In this document: positions 1-7,741 of the stretch, in pieces | How positions within the stretch are numbered: the stretch's first letter is position 1 | Layout of the letters: each line of letters begins with the position of its first letter | Source of the DNA: an uncultured Bacteroidales bacterium | GTDB taxonomy: Bacteria; Bacteroidota; Bacteroidia; Bacteroidales; UBA3824 | Assembly: GCA_937877455.1 (NCBI GenBank) | Contig: CALFIU010000095.1 | Location: 1 to 19,747, forward strand | Direction: 5' to 3' | DNA: 19,747 nucleotides | Translations under genes and position numbers: made by a program | Notes under the pieces: generated by a model | What the model was told of the DNA's origin: nothing | What the model saw: only the letters and a program-made list of their open reading frames with translations | Databases searched by the model: none

Positions 1-284
1 CTTTTGTACACGCGCTCAACTATTACAACTGTTTCAAGGAACTTTCCACGGGAAAGGGCTTTGCCGACTTGGTTTATGTTCCGGTGGTGAAATCGCCTGA
101 GCATCCGGCAATCATCATCGAGTTGAAAATCAACGAATCAACCGGGAAGGCATTGCAACAGATTCAAAACCGCCAATATTTCGACGCCCTCAACAACTAT
201 AAAGGCAATCTCCTTTTCGTCGCCATCAATTACGACGAGGACACCAAAAAGCACGAGTGCGAGATTTCGGAGTGGGAGAAATAG
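1..284 (+). CDS. PD-(D/E)XK nuclease-domain protein, C-terminal fragment (5' end outside window)
   Basis: The reading frame is open from base 3 to the TAG at 282-284, giving about 93 residues of a protein that begins upstream. The fragment carries a nuclease core: an Asp in FADLVY, then IIIELK (the E-x-K signature), then a QI..RQYFDAL helix and NLLFVAINYD strand. This is the C-terminal domain of the abundant Bacteroidales family that joins an AAA-ATPase-like region to a PD-(D/E)XK (DUF1703) domain; the ATPase part would lie outside the window. The biological role of that family is not established; a role tied to mobile DNA or defence is only a guess. GC content here is visibly higher than in the genes that follow, and the change falls at or just after the stop codon. 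A TTG at 69 could be taken as a start, but conserved family sequence continues upstream of it, so this is a truncated gene rather than a 71-residue one. Confidence 0.85.
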   Translation, partial: FVHALNYYNCFKELSTGKGFADLVYVPVVKSPEHPAIIIELKINESTGKALQQIQNRQYFDALNNYKGNLLFVAINYDEDTKKHECEISEWEK

Positions 285-730
285 GTTAAATAATCCATTA
301 AACCATGCAAATTGGATGAAAAAAGATTATGAAAATACTACTTATAGCAATGGTGGCGATAGCAGAGTCGGGAAGATGCAGATTGTTGGCAACGGCGTTC
401 AAAAACGTAGGAATGGTGGTTGCCACGTGTCTTACCGTGGATGTAAAGAATCAGTAATCTACTCCACTACACATTAATCACTAACCTGTAACCAATGATA
501 ATAAATCCAGCGCAATACAAAAATGTATGTTGGGATGCTACTAACAACTATAAAGTGTTAAATCTGTGGGTGATAATGGATAATATCTCAAATTAATCCA
601 CTAACAAACATTAGGAATGCATTTTGATTATTATCTTTACCCCATTGAAAAACTTAAATAGATAACAATGAAAAAATGAAATTGCGGGTTGAATCTGCGA
701 TAGAAATAATCTTATACAATTGATTAAACA
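285..730. other. Intergenic stretch without a convincing gene
   Basis: About 450 nt between the nuclease fragment and the terminator at 731. I see no recognisable protein or RNA family. Three mini-ORFs exist on the plus strand: 316-477 (53 codons plus stop, ATG), an overlapping 329-457 (42 codons plus stop), and 495-596 (33 codons plus stop, product starting MIINPAQYKN). None has a good promoter or a recognised homologue, and the first two use the same DNA in different frames. The part from about 360 to 450 is richer in GC than its surroundings, like the nuclease fragment before it, so it may be a decayed remnant of the left-hand DNA. A weak imperfect hairpin lies at 513-531 (CAATACA versus TGTATGTTG). 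Confidence 0.5.
291..605 (+). repeat. Three degenerate copies of a TAATC(C)A(C/T)TAA motif
   Basis: The motif occurs at 291-301 (TAATCCATTAA), 475-485 (TAATCACTAAC) and 594-605 (TAATCCACTAAC). The second and third overlap the stop codons of the mini-ORFs ending at 477 and 596; the first lies 7 nt after the stop of the nuclease fragment. The motif is short and AT-rich, so chance is a serious alternative. Confidence 0.2.
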
Positions 731-768
731 AAAAACTCCGCAATACAAAGTTGTATTGTGGAGTTTTT
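731..768. terminator. Bidirectional intrinsic terminator
   Basis: A near-perfect inverted repeat: 731-748 (AAAAACTCCGCAATACAA) pairs with 751-768 with a single G-T wobble. A T-run (762-768) follows on the plus strand and an A-run (728-735) serves as the T-run on the minus strand. It sits 33 nt beyond the stop of the symporter gene at 801 and would end the minus-strand transcript, as well as anything arriving from the left. Confidence 0.85.
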
Positions 769-800
769 TTATGTAGGGGAAAATTATTTAGTTGTTGATG

Positions 801-2048
801 TTATTCTGTTTTGTGTTTGTATTTAAAAAGTAAAGCAAACAAAACTGCTATTACCAGCGAGTATCCTGCAAAAATATACCATGATGTTTGCCAACCTTGC
901 CAAATTGCATTTGCATCAGTTTGGGAATATACATTGGTATTTACTACATATTGCGCGATAAGTGTACCAACTGTTGCACCAATTCCATTAGTCATAAGCA
1001 TAAAAAGTCCTTGAGCTGAAGAACGAATCGATTTATCGGTTTCTTTATCAACAAACAATGAACCCGAAACATTGAAAAAATCGAATGCCACACCGTAAAC
1101 AACGCAACTAAGAACAAACAACCAAACTCCATTGCCAGGATTTCCCATTCCAAGGAATAAAAACCTAAGCACCCAAGCTATCATGGCAATGAGCATAACT
1201 TTTTTAATTCCGAATTTTTTAAGGAAAAATGGTATTAATAGTATGCAAAGTGTTTCAGAAATTTGCGACAGAGAGATAAGTATGTTGGTGTGTTGTACTC
1301 CAAAAGTGTTTTTAAATTCGTCTATTTCTCCAAAACTTGTTATAAATGGGTTGGCATAACTATTGGTTATTTGCAAGGCTACACCAAGAAGCATTGAGAA
1401 AATGAAAAACATTGCCATCTTGTTGTCTTTGAATAGTTTAAATGCATCAAGACCAAGCGAAGATGCAAATGTTTTTTTTATCGCAGAGTGGTTTATTTCG
1501 CATTTTGGTATTATGTTGGCGTAAGTAGCAAGCACCAAGCCTATTATACCCGATACCACAAATTGCATTGCATTGTCTTGATAGCCCAAAAGGTCAACAG
1601 CCCACATTGTTGCTATAAATCCTACTGTACCCCATACTCTTATTGGTGGAAAATCGCTTATTGTATCATTTCCAGTTTTTTCTAATGCATTGTAAGCTAC
1701 AGAGTATGATAGCGAAAGACTTGACATATAAAATCCTATTGCAAAGAAAAAGCAGCCGTACATTGCCGAAAAATTTATTGGAGTAGAAAGTCCAAAATAT
1801 CCAACTCCAAGTATGGAAATTGCGCTGAGATAGTGGCATATTACATAGAGTCGTTGTGCTTGTATAAATCTATCGGCTACCATTCCCATAAGTGCTGGGA
1901 AAAACATTGATACTATGCCTTGGGTGGCATAGAATGTTCCAATTTCCTTACCAAAGCCGTTTTGGGAAAGAAACGTACCCATTGAAGTGAGATACGCGCC
2001 CCAAACGGCAAATTGAAGGAAATTCATTATCGAAAGTTTTATTTTCAT
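801..2048 (-). CDS. MFS sugar/nucleoside:H+ symporter (NHS / LacY-like family)
   Basis: A 415-residue integral membrane protein with the usual length and about twelve hydrophobic segments of the major facilitator superfamily. The N-terminus (MNFLQFAVWGAYLTSMGTFL) is typical of the nucleoside:H+ symporter family (Nuc_H_symport, close to the lactose permease family), followed by the loop GMVADRF that corresponds to the MFS motif between helices 2 and 3. It has no signal peptide, as expected. The start lies 24 nt downstream of the stop of the beta-galactosidase gene, with no promoter in between, so the two are probably cotranscribed; this suggests import of the monosaccharide or oligosaccharide released by that enzyme. 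Family members are often annotated as nucleoside permeases, so the substrate cannot be fixed from sequence. A terminator follows at 731-768. Confidence 0.85.
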   Translation of the reverse strand: MKIKLSIMNFLQFAVWGAYLTSMGTFLSQNGFGKEIGTFYATQGIVSMFFPALMGMVADRFIQAQRLYVICHYLSAISILGVGYFGLSTPINFSAMYGCFFFAIGFYMSSLSLSYSVAYNALEKTGNDTISDFPPIRVWGTVGFIATMWAVDLLGYQDNAMQFVVSGIIGLVLATYANIIPKCEINHSAIKKTFASSLGLDAFKLFKDNKMAMFFIFSMLLGVALQITNSYANPFITSFGEIDEFKNTFGVQHTNILISLSQISETLCILLIPFFLKKFGIKKVMLIAMIAWVLRFLFLGMGNPGNGVWLFVLSCVVYGVAFDFFNVSGSLFVDKETDKSIRSSAQGLFMLMTNGIGATVGTLIAQYVVNTNVYSQTDANAIWQGWQTSWYIFAGYSLVIAVLFALLFKYKHKTE

Positions 2049-2072
2049 AATATAAAGATTTAAGTTTTTTGT

Positions 2073-4892
2073 TTATCTTAAAATAAGTTCTCCGGTTTTA
2101 AGACCTTGGCTTTTGGCAGTAAGTTTTATTTCGCCTTGTTGCGGTTTGGTCTTTAATATTACAAGTGCCAATCCATTAAACATACTACGCTTGTATTGTT
2201 TGGCAGCAATGGTTTCTCCTATACAACCAGGGTCTGTGTTGGGTTCGTCCCACCGTGTGGCTTTACGAATTTTTTGTCCTATATAGATTATTTCGTTTTT
2301 GCCTTTATGGAGTATTTTGTTGTCTATTAAGAAACTTTGTTGTGCATCTCGTTGTATGTTGGATGCTATTTCTACGCCGTTGATATAGATATTTTGGTTT
2401 AAAAGTATGCTTTTTGAGAACAAAGTGTATGTATTTTTTGTATCAAAATTGTCTATATCAAATTCGGCTTTTATGGCTAAGATTGTATCGTGGTAGTCGT
2501 ACCATTTTTCGTTACGGTCGTAAACCAAGGCATCTCGCCATTGTGAAGGTTTAGCATCTTTAGTTTCTTTTTTCCAATTGATAATGTCGGAAATGGTTAG
2601 TTCTTTTGTTGCTTTTATTTTCAATGGGTGAGATTGAGAAATTTCCACTTCGTTTTCAAGGCTTGACGGGTCGCCGTTGCCAGTACCAATTATTTCTGCT
2701 GGTCCTGAAATTTCAAATTCCAACTTATTGTTAGCATCGGGAACATTAATTTTTTTTGCGTCTTGTGTACTTATTGTTACAAGTATAATGTCGCTCTGGT
2801 TTTTTGAAAACGTTGTTTTGTCGGGCGTTAGAATAATGCTTTCGGCTTTTCCTGATGTTTTTATTTCGTCTTGGGCGGCTAATTTACCGTTTTTATATGC
2901 TTTTACGCTTAGCGTACCGGGTTTGTAAGGTACTTTCCAACTGCAATGTCCGTATTTTGGAGCGGATATTTTGCCAAGGCTTTTTTTGTTTAAAAATAAT
3001 TCTGCTTCGTCGCAATTGGTATATGCCCAAACATCAATTGTTTCGCCTTCGTGTCCGTTGAAATTCCAATGTGGGAATAAATGTATTTTTGGTTGTTGAG
3101 AGTTGTTTATGTTTATGTACCAAGTTTCGTCTTTCCAAAAACCGCATAAGTCCATTATTCCAAATTGGCTAACTACAGCTGGATACGCAAATGGGGTTGG
3201 TTCGCCACGGTAGTCAAAACCAGTCCAGAAGAATAGTCCCGACATCCATTCGCGTTCCATTGCAAATTTATAACCACGTTCTATTGAAACGCCGCCAGCT
3301 CTATCCATTTGCGTCATGTGGCAGTTTGCAGAGTCGGCAATATATATACCACGTGTACCACAGCCAGAGGTTTCTTCGGTGAGCCAACCGGGTTGATTAA
3401 TATGGTTTTTCCGATAATTGTCTATGTCGCATTGGGCTAAATAGTTGAACCCCATAAGTTCTATACTTTCTGAACTTCCATAGCCACATCCACCACTTAT
3501 AGCAACGGTGTACATTCTGGTAGAATCTAAAGTTTTTGCATAGTTTTGGAGTGTTCGTGTTATTCTTTCGCCTTTAATATTGCTTTCTATTTGCCATTCT
3601 TCGTTTCCGATGCTCCATGCAATTATTGAAGGGTGATTTCTATCGCGGAAAATTAGCCTTTTTAGTTGAGAAAAATGGTAGTCGTTTATTCCTTGTAGTC
3701 TTGTTTCGGTAAGTACAAGTAGTCCGAGACTATCGCAAACATCAAGTAGTTCTGGATTTACAGGGTTGTGCGATGTTCTAATGGCGTTGAAACCTGCGTT
3801 TTTAAGCATTTTAACGCGTGCTATTTGCAAAGGTTTTTCCACTGCTACACCTACGCCTGCAAAATCTTGGTGAATGTTGGCTCCTATTATTTTGGTGTGT
3901 TTTCCGTTAAGAAAAAAACCTTTGTCGGTAGTAAATTCTATTGTCCTAAATCCGATTTTAATAGTTTGATTATCAATAGGTTTACCGTTTTCTTCTATGG
4001 TTATTTCGAGATTGTAGAGGTTAGGATTTTCTATGCTCCAAAGTTTTATTCCGTTGGCTTGGATTTTTTTGTAAACGGTTTTTTCTGTTATTCCGTCAAT
4101 TTTTTGTTGTGATAGTTTTTCTGTTTTTACAACATTTCCTTTGTCGTCGGAGAGTTTGTAGGTTATAGTAAAGTTTTTGGTTTCTCCAGCTTGATTTCTA
4201 ACATTTGTCCTTACAGTAAGTTCGGCATTATTGCCAGATATTTCTGAAGATGCGAAAATACCATCGGGGGCAATGTTGAGGTAGTTTGTCTTTTTTAACC
4301 AAACGTTGCGATAAATTCCTGCGCCTTCGTAAAACCAACCTTCTTCTAAAACTGCATCGGCTTTTACTGTTATTACATTGTTTCCTCCATAATTGATGTA
4401 GTCTGTTACATCGTATTCAAAGCCGAGGTATCCACTCATTTCGTGTCCGAGGAAAAAGCCATTAATCCAAACATCGGAATTTCTAAACACGCCTTCAAAT
4501 GCTATGCTTATTTTTTTGCCATAGTCATCTTGTGGTATTTCGATGTTTTTTCTATACCACCCTACGCTGTTTTCGGGAAATTTGTAGCCTAACGCTTTGT
4601 AACCATGACTATGGCTTCCGTTAGGCGAAAATGGTAATTCAACTGCCCAATCGTGAGGAAGATTAACGGTACGCCATGCTCTATCGTCAAAATTTTCATC
4701 GGCAGGGCCATCACCGTAGCCAGTTTTGGTTAGATAGTTGAAATATTTTGTTCCGTTCATATAGTTGCCTTCAAACGAAAGCGCATGGCCGTAGCCAAAT
4801 TTCCAATCTTGATTAATCAAAATTGTTTGTCTTTGTGCTACGGCATTTAGCGCAATGGTGAAAACAGAAACTAATGTAAGTATTTTTTTCAT
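2073..4892 (-). CDS. Secreted GH2 beta-galactosidase with DUF4982 and C-terminal inserted domain
   Basis: A 939-residue exported enzyme. Residues 1-19 form a signal peptide ending ...LNAVAQ. Next come the GH2 sugar-binding jelly roll (about 60-200, with GVFRNSDVWING and WFYEGAGIYRNVW), an Ig-like domain (about 205-315) and the TIM barrel (about 320-600). The barrel has the acid/base Glu in WSIGNEEW (E431) and the nucleophile in WLTEETSG (E507 most likely, E506 possible). A DUF4982 domain follows (about 605-675), then the GH2 C-terminal domain with ISGPAEIIGTGNGDP near 736. That domain seems interrupted by about 130 residues of another beta-rich module (about 755-895) before its last strand pair (FNGLALVIL...GEIKLTA). 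GH2 members with this layout are mostly beta-galactosidases acting in the periplasm or at the cell surface; other beta-glycosides cannot be excluded. The gene lies between the CoA ligase (30-nt gap) and the symporter (24-nt gap). Confidence 0.9.
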   Translation of the reverse strand: MKKILTLVSVFTIALNAVAQRQTILINQDWKFGYGHALSFEGNYMNGTKYFNYLTKTGYGDGPADENFDDRAWRTVNLPHDWAVELPFSPNGSHSHGYKALGYKFPENSVGWYRKNIEIPQDDYGKKISIAFEGVFRNSDVWINGFFLGHEMSGYLGFEYDVTDYINYGGNNVITVKADAVLEEGWFYEGAGIYRNVWLKKTNYLNIAPDGIFASSEISGNNAELTVRTNVRNQAGETKNFTITYKLSDDKGNVVKTEKLSQQKIDGITEKTVYKKIQANGIKLWSIENPNLYNLEITIEENGKPIDNQTIKIGFRTIEFTTDKGFFLNGKHTKIIGANIHQDFAGVGVAVEKPLQIARVKMLKNAGFNAIRTSHNPVNPELLDVCDSLGLLVLTETRLQGINDYHFSQLKRLIFRDRNHPSIIAWSIGNEEWQIESNIKGERITRTLQNYAKTLDSTRMYTVAISGGCGYGSSESIELMGFNYLAQCDIDNYRKNHINQPGWLTEETSGCGTRGIYIADSANCHMTQMDRAGGVSIERGYKFAMEREWMSGLFFWTGFDYRGEPTPFAYPAVVSQFGIMDLCGFWKDETWYININNSQQPKIHLFPHWNFNGHEGETIDVWAYTNCDEAELFLNKKSLGKISAPKYGHCSWKVPYKPGTLSVKAYKNGKLAAQDEIKTSGKAESIILTPDKTTFSKNQSDIILVTISTQDAKKINVPDANNKLEFEISGPAEIIGTGNGDPSSLENEVEISQSHPLKIKATKELTISDIINWKKETKDAKPSQWRDALVYDRNEKWYDYHDTILAIKAEFDIDNFDTKNTYTLFSKSILLNQNIYINGVEIASNIQRDAQQSFLIDNKILHKGKNEIIYIGQKIRKATRWDEPNTDPGCIGETIAAKQYKRSMFNGLALVILKTKPQQGEIKLTAKSQGLKTGELILR

Positions 4893-4922
4893 GATAGTGT
4901 AATTTGTGTAATTTGTGTGTAA

Positions 4923-6236
4923 TTAAAATTTTTGTCTTAAGTCTTTGACCCTCACAGCTTTGCCGTCAGAACGCGGTAGAGAACCTTTTTCTACAAATTT
5001 TACTTTTGGAGTTATGAGTATTTCGTCTTTGAGAGCGCGAGTTACGGCTTTGTTGAGTTTTTCGAGGTCTTCGTAACGGTCTGAAATTAGTTCGTTGATT
5101 TCTACTTCTATTGTCATTTCGTCGTTTTCGCCAGTTGTGAAAAGCGTTATTAAGAAATCAGAACTGAGTTGGGTGTAATTCATTAGAATTTTTTCTATCT
5201 GCATTGGGAATATGTTGACACCCTTTAGTATAAGCATATCATCAGTACGGCCTCTAAACCTATCAAGCCTTTTGTGAGTGCGTCCGCATGGACATTCTCC
5301 TGGGATTACTCTGGTGAGGTCGCGGCTACGATAGCGTATCAATGGCATACCATCACGGTCTATTGAGGTGATAACCATTTCGCCGTATTCGCCGTCTGGA
5401 ACAGGTTGTAGAGTTTCTGGATTGAGTATTTCTACTATAAAACTATCTTCCCAAACGTGCATGCCGTTTTGTTGTTTACATTCAAATGCAACTCCCGGAC
5501 CTGACATTTCGCTCATTCCGAAACTATTGTAAGCTTTTGCTCCAAATTTTTCTTCAATTCTTTTGCGTTGTTCGTCGCTGTGTGGTTCTGCGCCAATAAA
5601 GAGTGTACGAAGTTTTGTATCTTTTTGGGGGTCAAGACCTTGTTCTACAAATACTTCGTAAAGTCTCGACATATAACTTGGTATGGCATGTAATGCTGTT
5701 GTGCCAAAATCACGGATAAATTTTATTTGTCTTAACGAGTTGCCCGCAGCAGCAGGAACAGTAAGGCAACCAAGTCTTTCCGCACCATATTGAAAACCAA
5801 GACCGCCAGTAAACATACCATATCCTGATGAGTTTTGAAAAACGTCGGTATTTCTTACGCCAACCATATACATACACCTTGCTATTCTGTTAGCCCAATT
5901 GTCAAGGTCTTTTTGGGTGTGTACTATTACTGTTGGGTTGCCTGTTGTTCCGCTCGATGAGTGTAATCTTACCAGATTTTTCATGTCGGTGGCTACTAAT
6001 CCGAATGGATAGTTGTTGCGCAAATCTTCTTTGGTTGTAAACGGAAGTTTGGATATGTCGTTTATTGTTTTGATTGTGTTTGGTGTTATGCCTTTTTCTT
6101 TGTAGAGTTTTGCGTAAAAAGGTGATTGCATTGCAATTTCAATTGTTTTTTTTAGGCGTTGAACTTGGAGTTGTTCTAATTCCTTGCGCGGCATGGTTTC
6201 TATTTCCGGCTGGTAGTATTCTTCTTGATTGTTCAT
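4923..6236 (-). CDS. paaK: Phenylacetate-CoA ligase (AMP-forming)
   Basis: A 437-residue cytoplasmic enzyme of the adenylate-forming (ANL) superfamily; length and motifs match PaaK. It activates phenylacetate or a related aryl acid (for example indoleacetate) to its CoA thioester with ATP. Visible motifs: the P-loop SSSGTTGNP at residues 93-101, the adenine-binding region NSFGMSEMSGPGVAFEC, the YRSRDLTRV segment with the conserved Asp, and a cysteine pair in CPCGR. The C-terminal lid has RTDDMLILKGVNIFP and ends near the catalytic Lys region (SDGKAVRV). In Bacteroidales this enzyme is often linked to indolepyruvate:ferredoxin oxidoreductase genes; none is present here. It lies 54 nt downstream of the peroxidase and 30 nt upstream of the galactosidase, with no clear promoter in either gap, so it is probably cotranscribed with unrelated neighbours. 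Confidence 0.9.
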   Translation of the reverse strand: MNNQEEYYQPEIETMPRKELEQLQVQRLKKTIEIAMQSPFYAKLYKEKGITPNTIKTINDISKLPFTTKEDLRNNYPFGLVATDMKNLVRLHSSSGTTGNPTVIVHTQKDLDNWANRIARCMYMVGVRNTDVFQNSSGYGMFTGGLGFQYGAERLGCLTVPAAAGNSLRQIKFIRDFGTTALHAIPSYMSRLYEVFVEQGLDPQKDTKLRTLFIGAEPHSDEQRKRIEEKFGAKAYNSFGMSEMSGPGVAFECKQQNGMHVWEDSFIVEILNPETLQPVPDGEYGEMVITSIDRDGMPLIRYRSRDLTRVIPGECPCGRTHKRLDRFRGRTDDMLILKGVNIFPMQIEKILMNYTQLSSDFLITLFTTGENDEMTIEVEINELISDRYEDLEKLNKAVTRALKDEILITPKVKFVEKGSLPRSDGKAVRVKDLRQKF

Positions 6237-6290
6237 TTAAAGTTTAAAAATTAGCAGTAAAATTTATATTTTAAGTTTTGTGAAATATGG

Positions 6291-6764
6291 TTATATAATA
6301 TCCAAAATATCTTGTTCTATGTCTTCGGGGGTTGTTTGCGGAGAGTAGCGGTTAACCACTTTACCGTCGCGAGTTACAAGAAATTTGGTGAAATTCCATT
6401 TTATATTTCTTGAGAATAAAGAGTGTTTTTGTTCTTTAAGGTATGTGTAGAGTGGATGTTCGTTATCTCCGTTAACTTCTATTTTTGCAAATGTGGTAAA
6501 TGTTGTTTTGTATTTTAGGTGGCAGAAGTCTTGGATTTCTTCGTTACTTTCTTTGGCTTGATTTCCAAACTGATTGCATGGAAAGTCAAGAATTTCTAAT
6601 CCTTTATAGTTGTATTTTTCGTACAAAGATTGTAATCCACGGTATTGTGGTGTAAAGCCGCAGGCTGTGGCAGTGTTGACAATTAGTAATACCTTGCCTT
6701 TATATGTTGAAATTGGTATTTCTTGCCCTTTTGCGTCTTTTACATTGTAATCGTATATTGACAT
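6291..6764 (-). CDS. Glutathione peroxidase family thiol peroxidase
   Basis: A 157-residue cytoplasmic protein of normal length for bacterial GPx-like peroxidases, which reduce H2O2 and organic hydroperoxides. The peroxidatic Cys is C35 in TATACGFTPQY (no selenocysteine), with the catalytic partners Gln65 in FPCNQFGNQ and Trp-Asn in KWNFTKF. A second Cys, C81 in DFCHLKY, lies where the resolving Cys of two-Cys GPx enzymes is found. This suggests a thioredoxin-dependent rather than a glutathione-dependent cycle, in line with bacteria that lack glutathione. A sigma-ABfr-type promoter is visible upstream on the minus strand (6807-6836), with a leader of about 36 nt. It is the first gene of the probable unit peroxidase, paaK, galactosidase, symporter. 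Confidence 0.92.
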   Translation of the reverse strand: MSIYDYNVKDAKGQEIPISTYKGKVLLIVNTATACGFTPQYRGLQSLYEKYNYKGLEILDFPCNQFGNQAKESNEEIQDFCHLKYKTTFTTFAKIEVNGDNEHPLYTYLKEQKHSLFSRNIKWNFTKFLVTRDGKVVNRYSPQTTPEDIEQDILDII

Positions 6765-6806
6765 TTTATGTTAAATTTACATTGATTGTATTGTTGTATA
6801 TGATTG

Positions 6807-6836
6807 CAAATTTACATTTTTTTTTGTAATGTCAAA
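6807..6836 (-). promoter_or_regulatory. Promoter for the peroxidase transcription unit
   Basis: Read on the minus strand, TTTG (6836-6833) is followed after 18 nt by TAAATTTG (6814-6807). This matches the Bacteroidota consensus TTTG-N19-TAnnTTTG closely. The start of transcription would fall near 6800, about 36 nt before the ATG at 6764. Confidence 0.65.
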
Positions 6837-6865
6837 TTAAAGAACATAAATTAACAAAAAAAATC

Positions 6866-6873
6866 TAACTTTG
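6866..6873 (+). promoter_or_regulatory. -7 promoter element for the MBL/SNF2 unit
   Basis: TAACTTTG is an exact match to TAnnTTTG. No good TTTG is found at the usual distance upstream, so only the -7 element is supported. Transcription would start near 6880, about 20 nt before the ATG at 6899, which favours that ATG over the TTG at 6896. Confidence 0.5.
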
Positions 6874-6898
6874 CAAAATTGATTGCAAAAAGACATTG

Positions 6899-7726
6899 AT
6901 GGATATTTTTGAAAATAAGCCGTTTACTATAAAACCCTTAATATCAGGAGTTTATAATATTGAAGATTCTTGGAAAGAGAAACCGTCTGGGCGTTATTCT
7001 GCGCCAGATGGTAGATATGCCGTAAATAATTGTAGCGATGTTTATATTGTTGTGGGTAATGAGAAAACAGCCGTTATCGATTTTTCAAATCCAAACGATT
7101 ATTCAAGAGCGTCGCTTGTGCTTTATAGGCTTGCTAAGTTGCTTGGTGGCGGAAAACCGCTTGTTGCATTGCTAACTCACAACCATTTTGACCATTTGGG
7201 GCTTGTGGACAAATTTGTTGGTTTAGAGGAGATTACCGCGTATCTTCCCGAAAAAGATTTTGCACAATATCGAGTTTTTCCTTTAGAACGTACTGTTTTG
7301 TTGCGTGGTGGAGAAGTTATAGATCTTGGCGGAAGAGTCCTTAAAGCCATGCCGTTGCCAGGTCATACAATTGGAAGTATGGTTTATGTGCTTGAAAACG
7401 AGAATATTACATTTTCTGGCGATGCTATTGGTAGTGGAAAGCATGTTTGGCTTTTTTATGACAATAGTTTGAAGGATTTAATACATTGGGGGAAAATTTT
7501 TTATGATACATACGCTAATACAGGAATGACATTCTATGCGGGGCATCGTTGGCAATGCTTTTATAAAACATTGGATATTAACTATTTGAAACAAATTTTA
7601 GAACTTGCCAATCAGATAGAAAACGACACTGCAAAAAAACGTCCTTATCGTTCGCCTGTAAAATATATTACAACAGAGTATTCTGGTGATGGTGTTTGTA
7701 TAGATTGGAAAAAATTTTTAAAGTGA
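6899..7726 (+). CDS. MBL-fold metallo-hydrolase
   Basis: A 275-residue protein with the metallo-beta-lactamase fold and no signal peptide, so probably cytoplasmic. Metal ligands are present: HNHFDH at 94-99 (the HxHxDH motif), H156 in LPGHTIGS, D175 in FSGDAIGSG and H216 in AGHRW. These would hold two metal ions, as in glyoxalase II-like and lactonase-like hydrolases. The substrate cannot be told from the sequence; nothing suggests a secreted beta-lactamase. I chose the ATG at 6899 because a TTG two codon steps upstream in phase (6896) gives no added conserved sequence and the promoter spacing fits the ATG. The gene ends 15 nt before the SNF2 helicase, with no terminator or promoter between, so the two are very likely cotranscribed. 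Confidence 0.88.
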   Translation: MDIFENKPFTIKPLISGVYNIEDSWKEKPSGRYSAPDGRYAVNNCSDVYIVVGNEKTAVIDFSNPNDYSRASLVLYRLAKLLGGGKPLVALLTHNHFDHLGLVDKFVGLEEITAYLPEKDFAQYRVFPLERTVLLRGGEVIDLGGRVLKAMPLPGHTIGSMVYVLENENITFSGDAIGSGKHVWLFYDNSLKDLIHWGKIFYDTYANTGMTFYAGHRWQCFYKTLDINYLKQILELANQIENDTAKKRPYRSPVKYITTEYSGDGVCIDWKKFLK

Positions 7727-7741
7727 TTAATAAAAAAATAT

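Larger units (their letters stand above)
6801..6896 (+). repeat. Pair of TGATTGCAAA direct repeats flanking the divergent promoters
   Basis: TGATTGCAAA occurs at 6801-6810 and 6880-6889; both copies continue to an ACAT seven nucleotides later. One copy covers the -7 element of the peroxidase promoter, the other lies at the expected transcription start of the MBL gene. This could be an operator, or chance in AT-rich DNA. Confidence 0.25.

Noticed and set aside
316..477. Mini-ORF of 53 codons (and the overlapping 329-457 frame)
   Set aside because: No recognised homologue, no promoter or ribosome site, and two frames compete for the same bases; not supported as a gene.
285..620. Integron-like cassette array with attachment sites
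   Set aside because: The shared motif is only about 11 nt, has no inverted-repeat attC structure, and there is no integrase in the window.
3768..4112. 114-codon plus-strand frame opposite the galactosidase
   Set aside because: Antisense shadow of a well-supported GH2 gene.
4896..4922. Tandem GTGTAATTT repeats upstream of the galactosidase as an operator
   Set aside because: Only two and a half copies of a 9-nt AT-rich unit inside a 30-nt intra-operon gap; too weak to call.
6560..6700. Selenocysteine-containing peroxidase
   Set aside because: The catalytic position is an ordinary Cys codon in TATACGF; no in-frame TGA is present.
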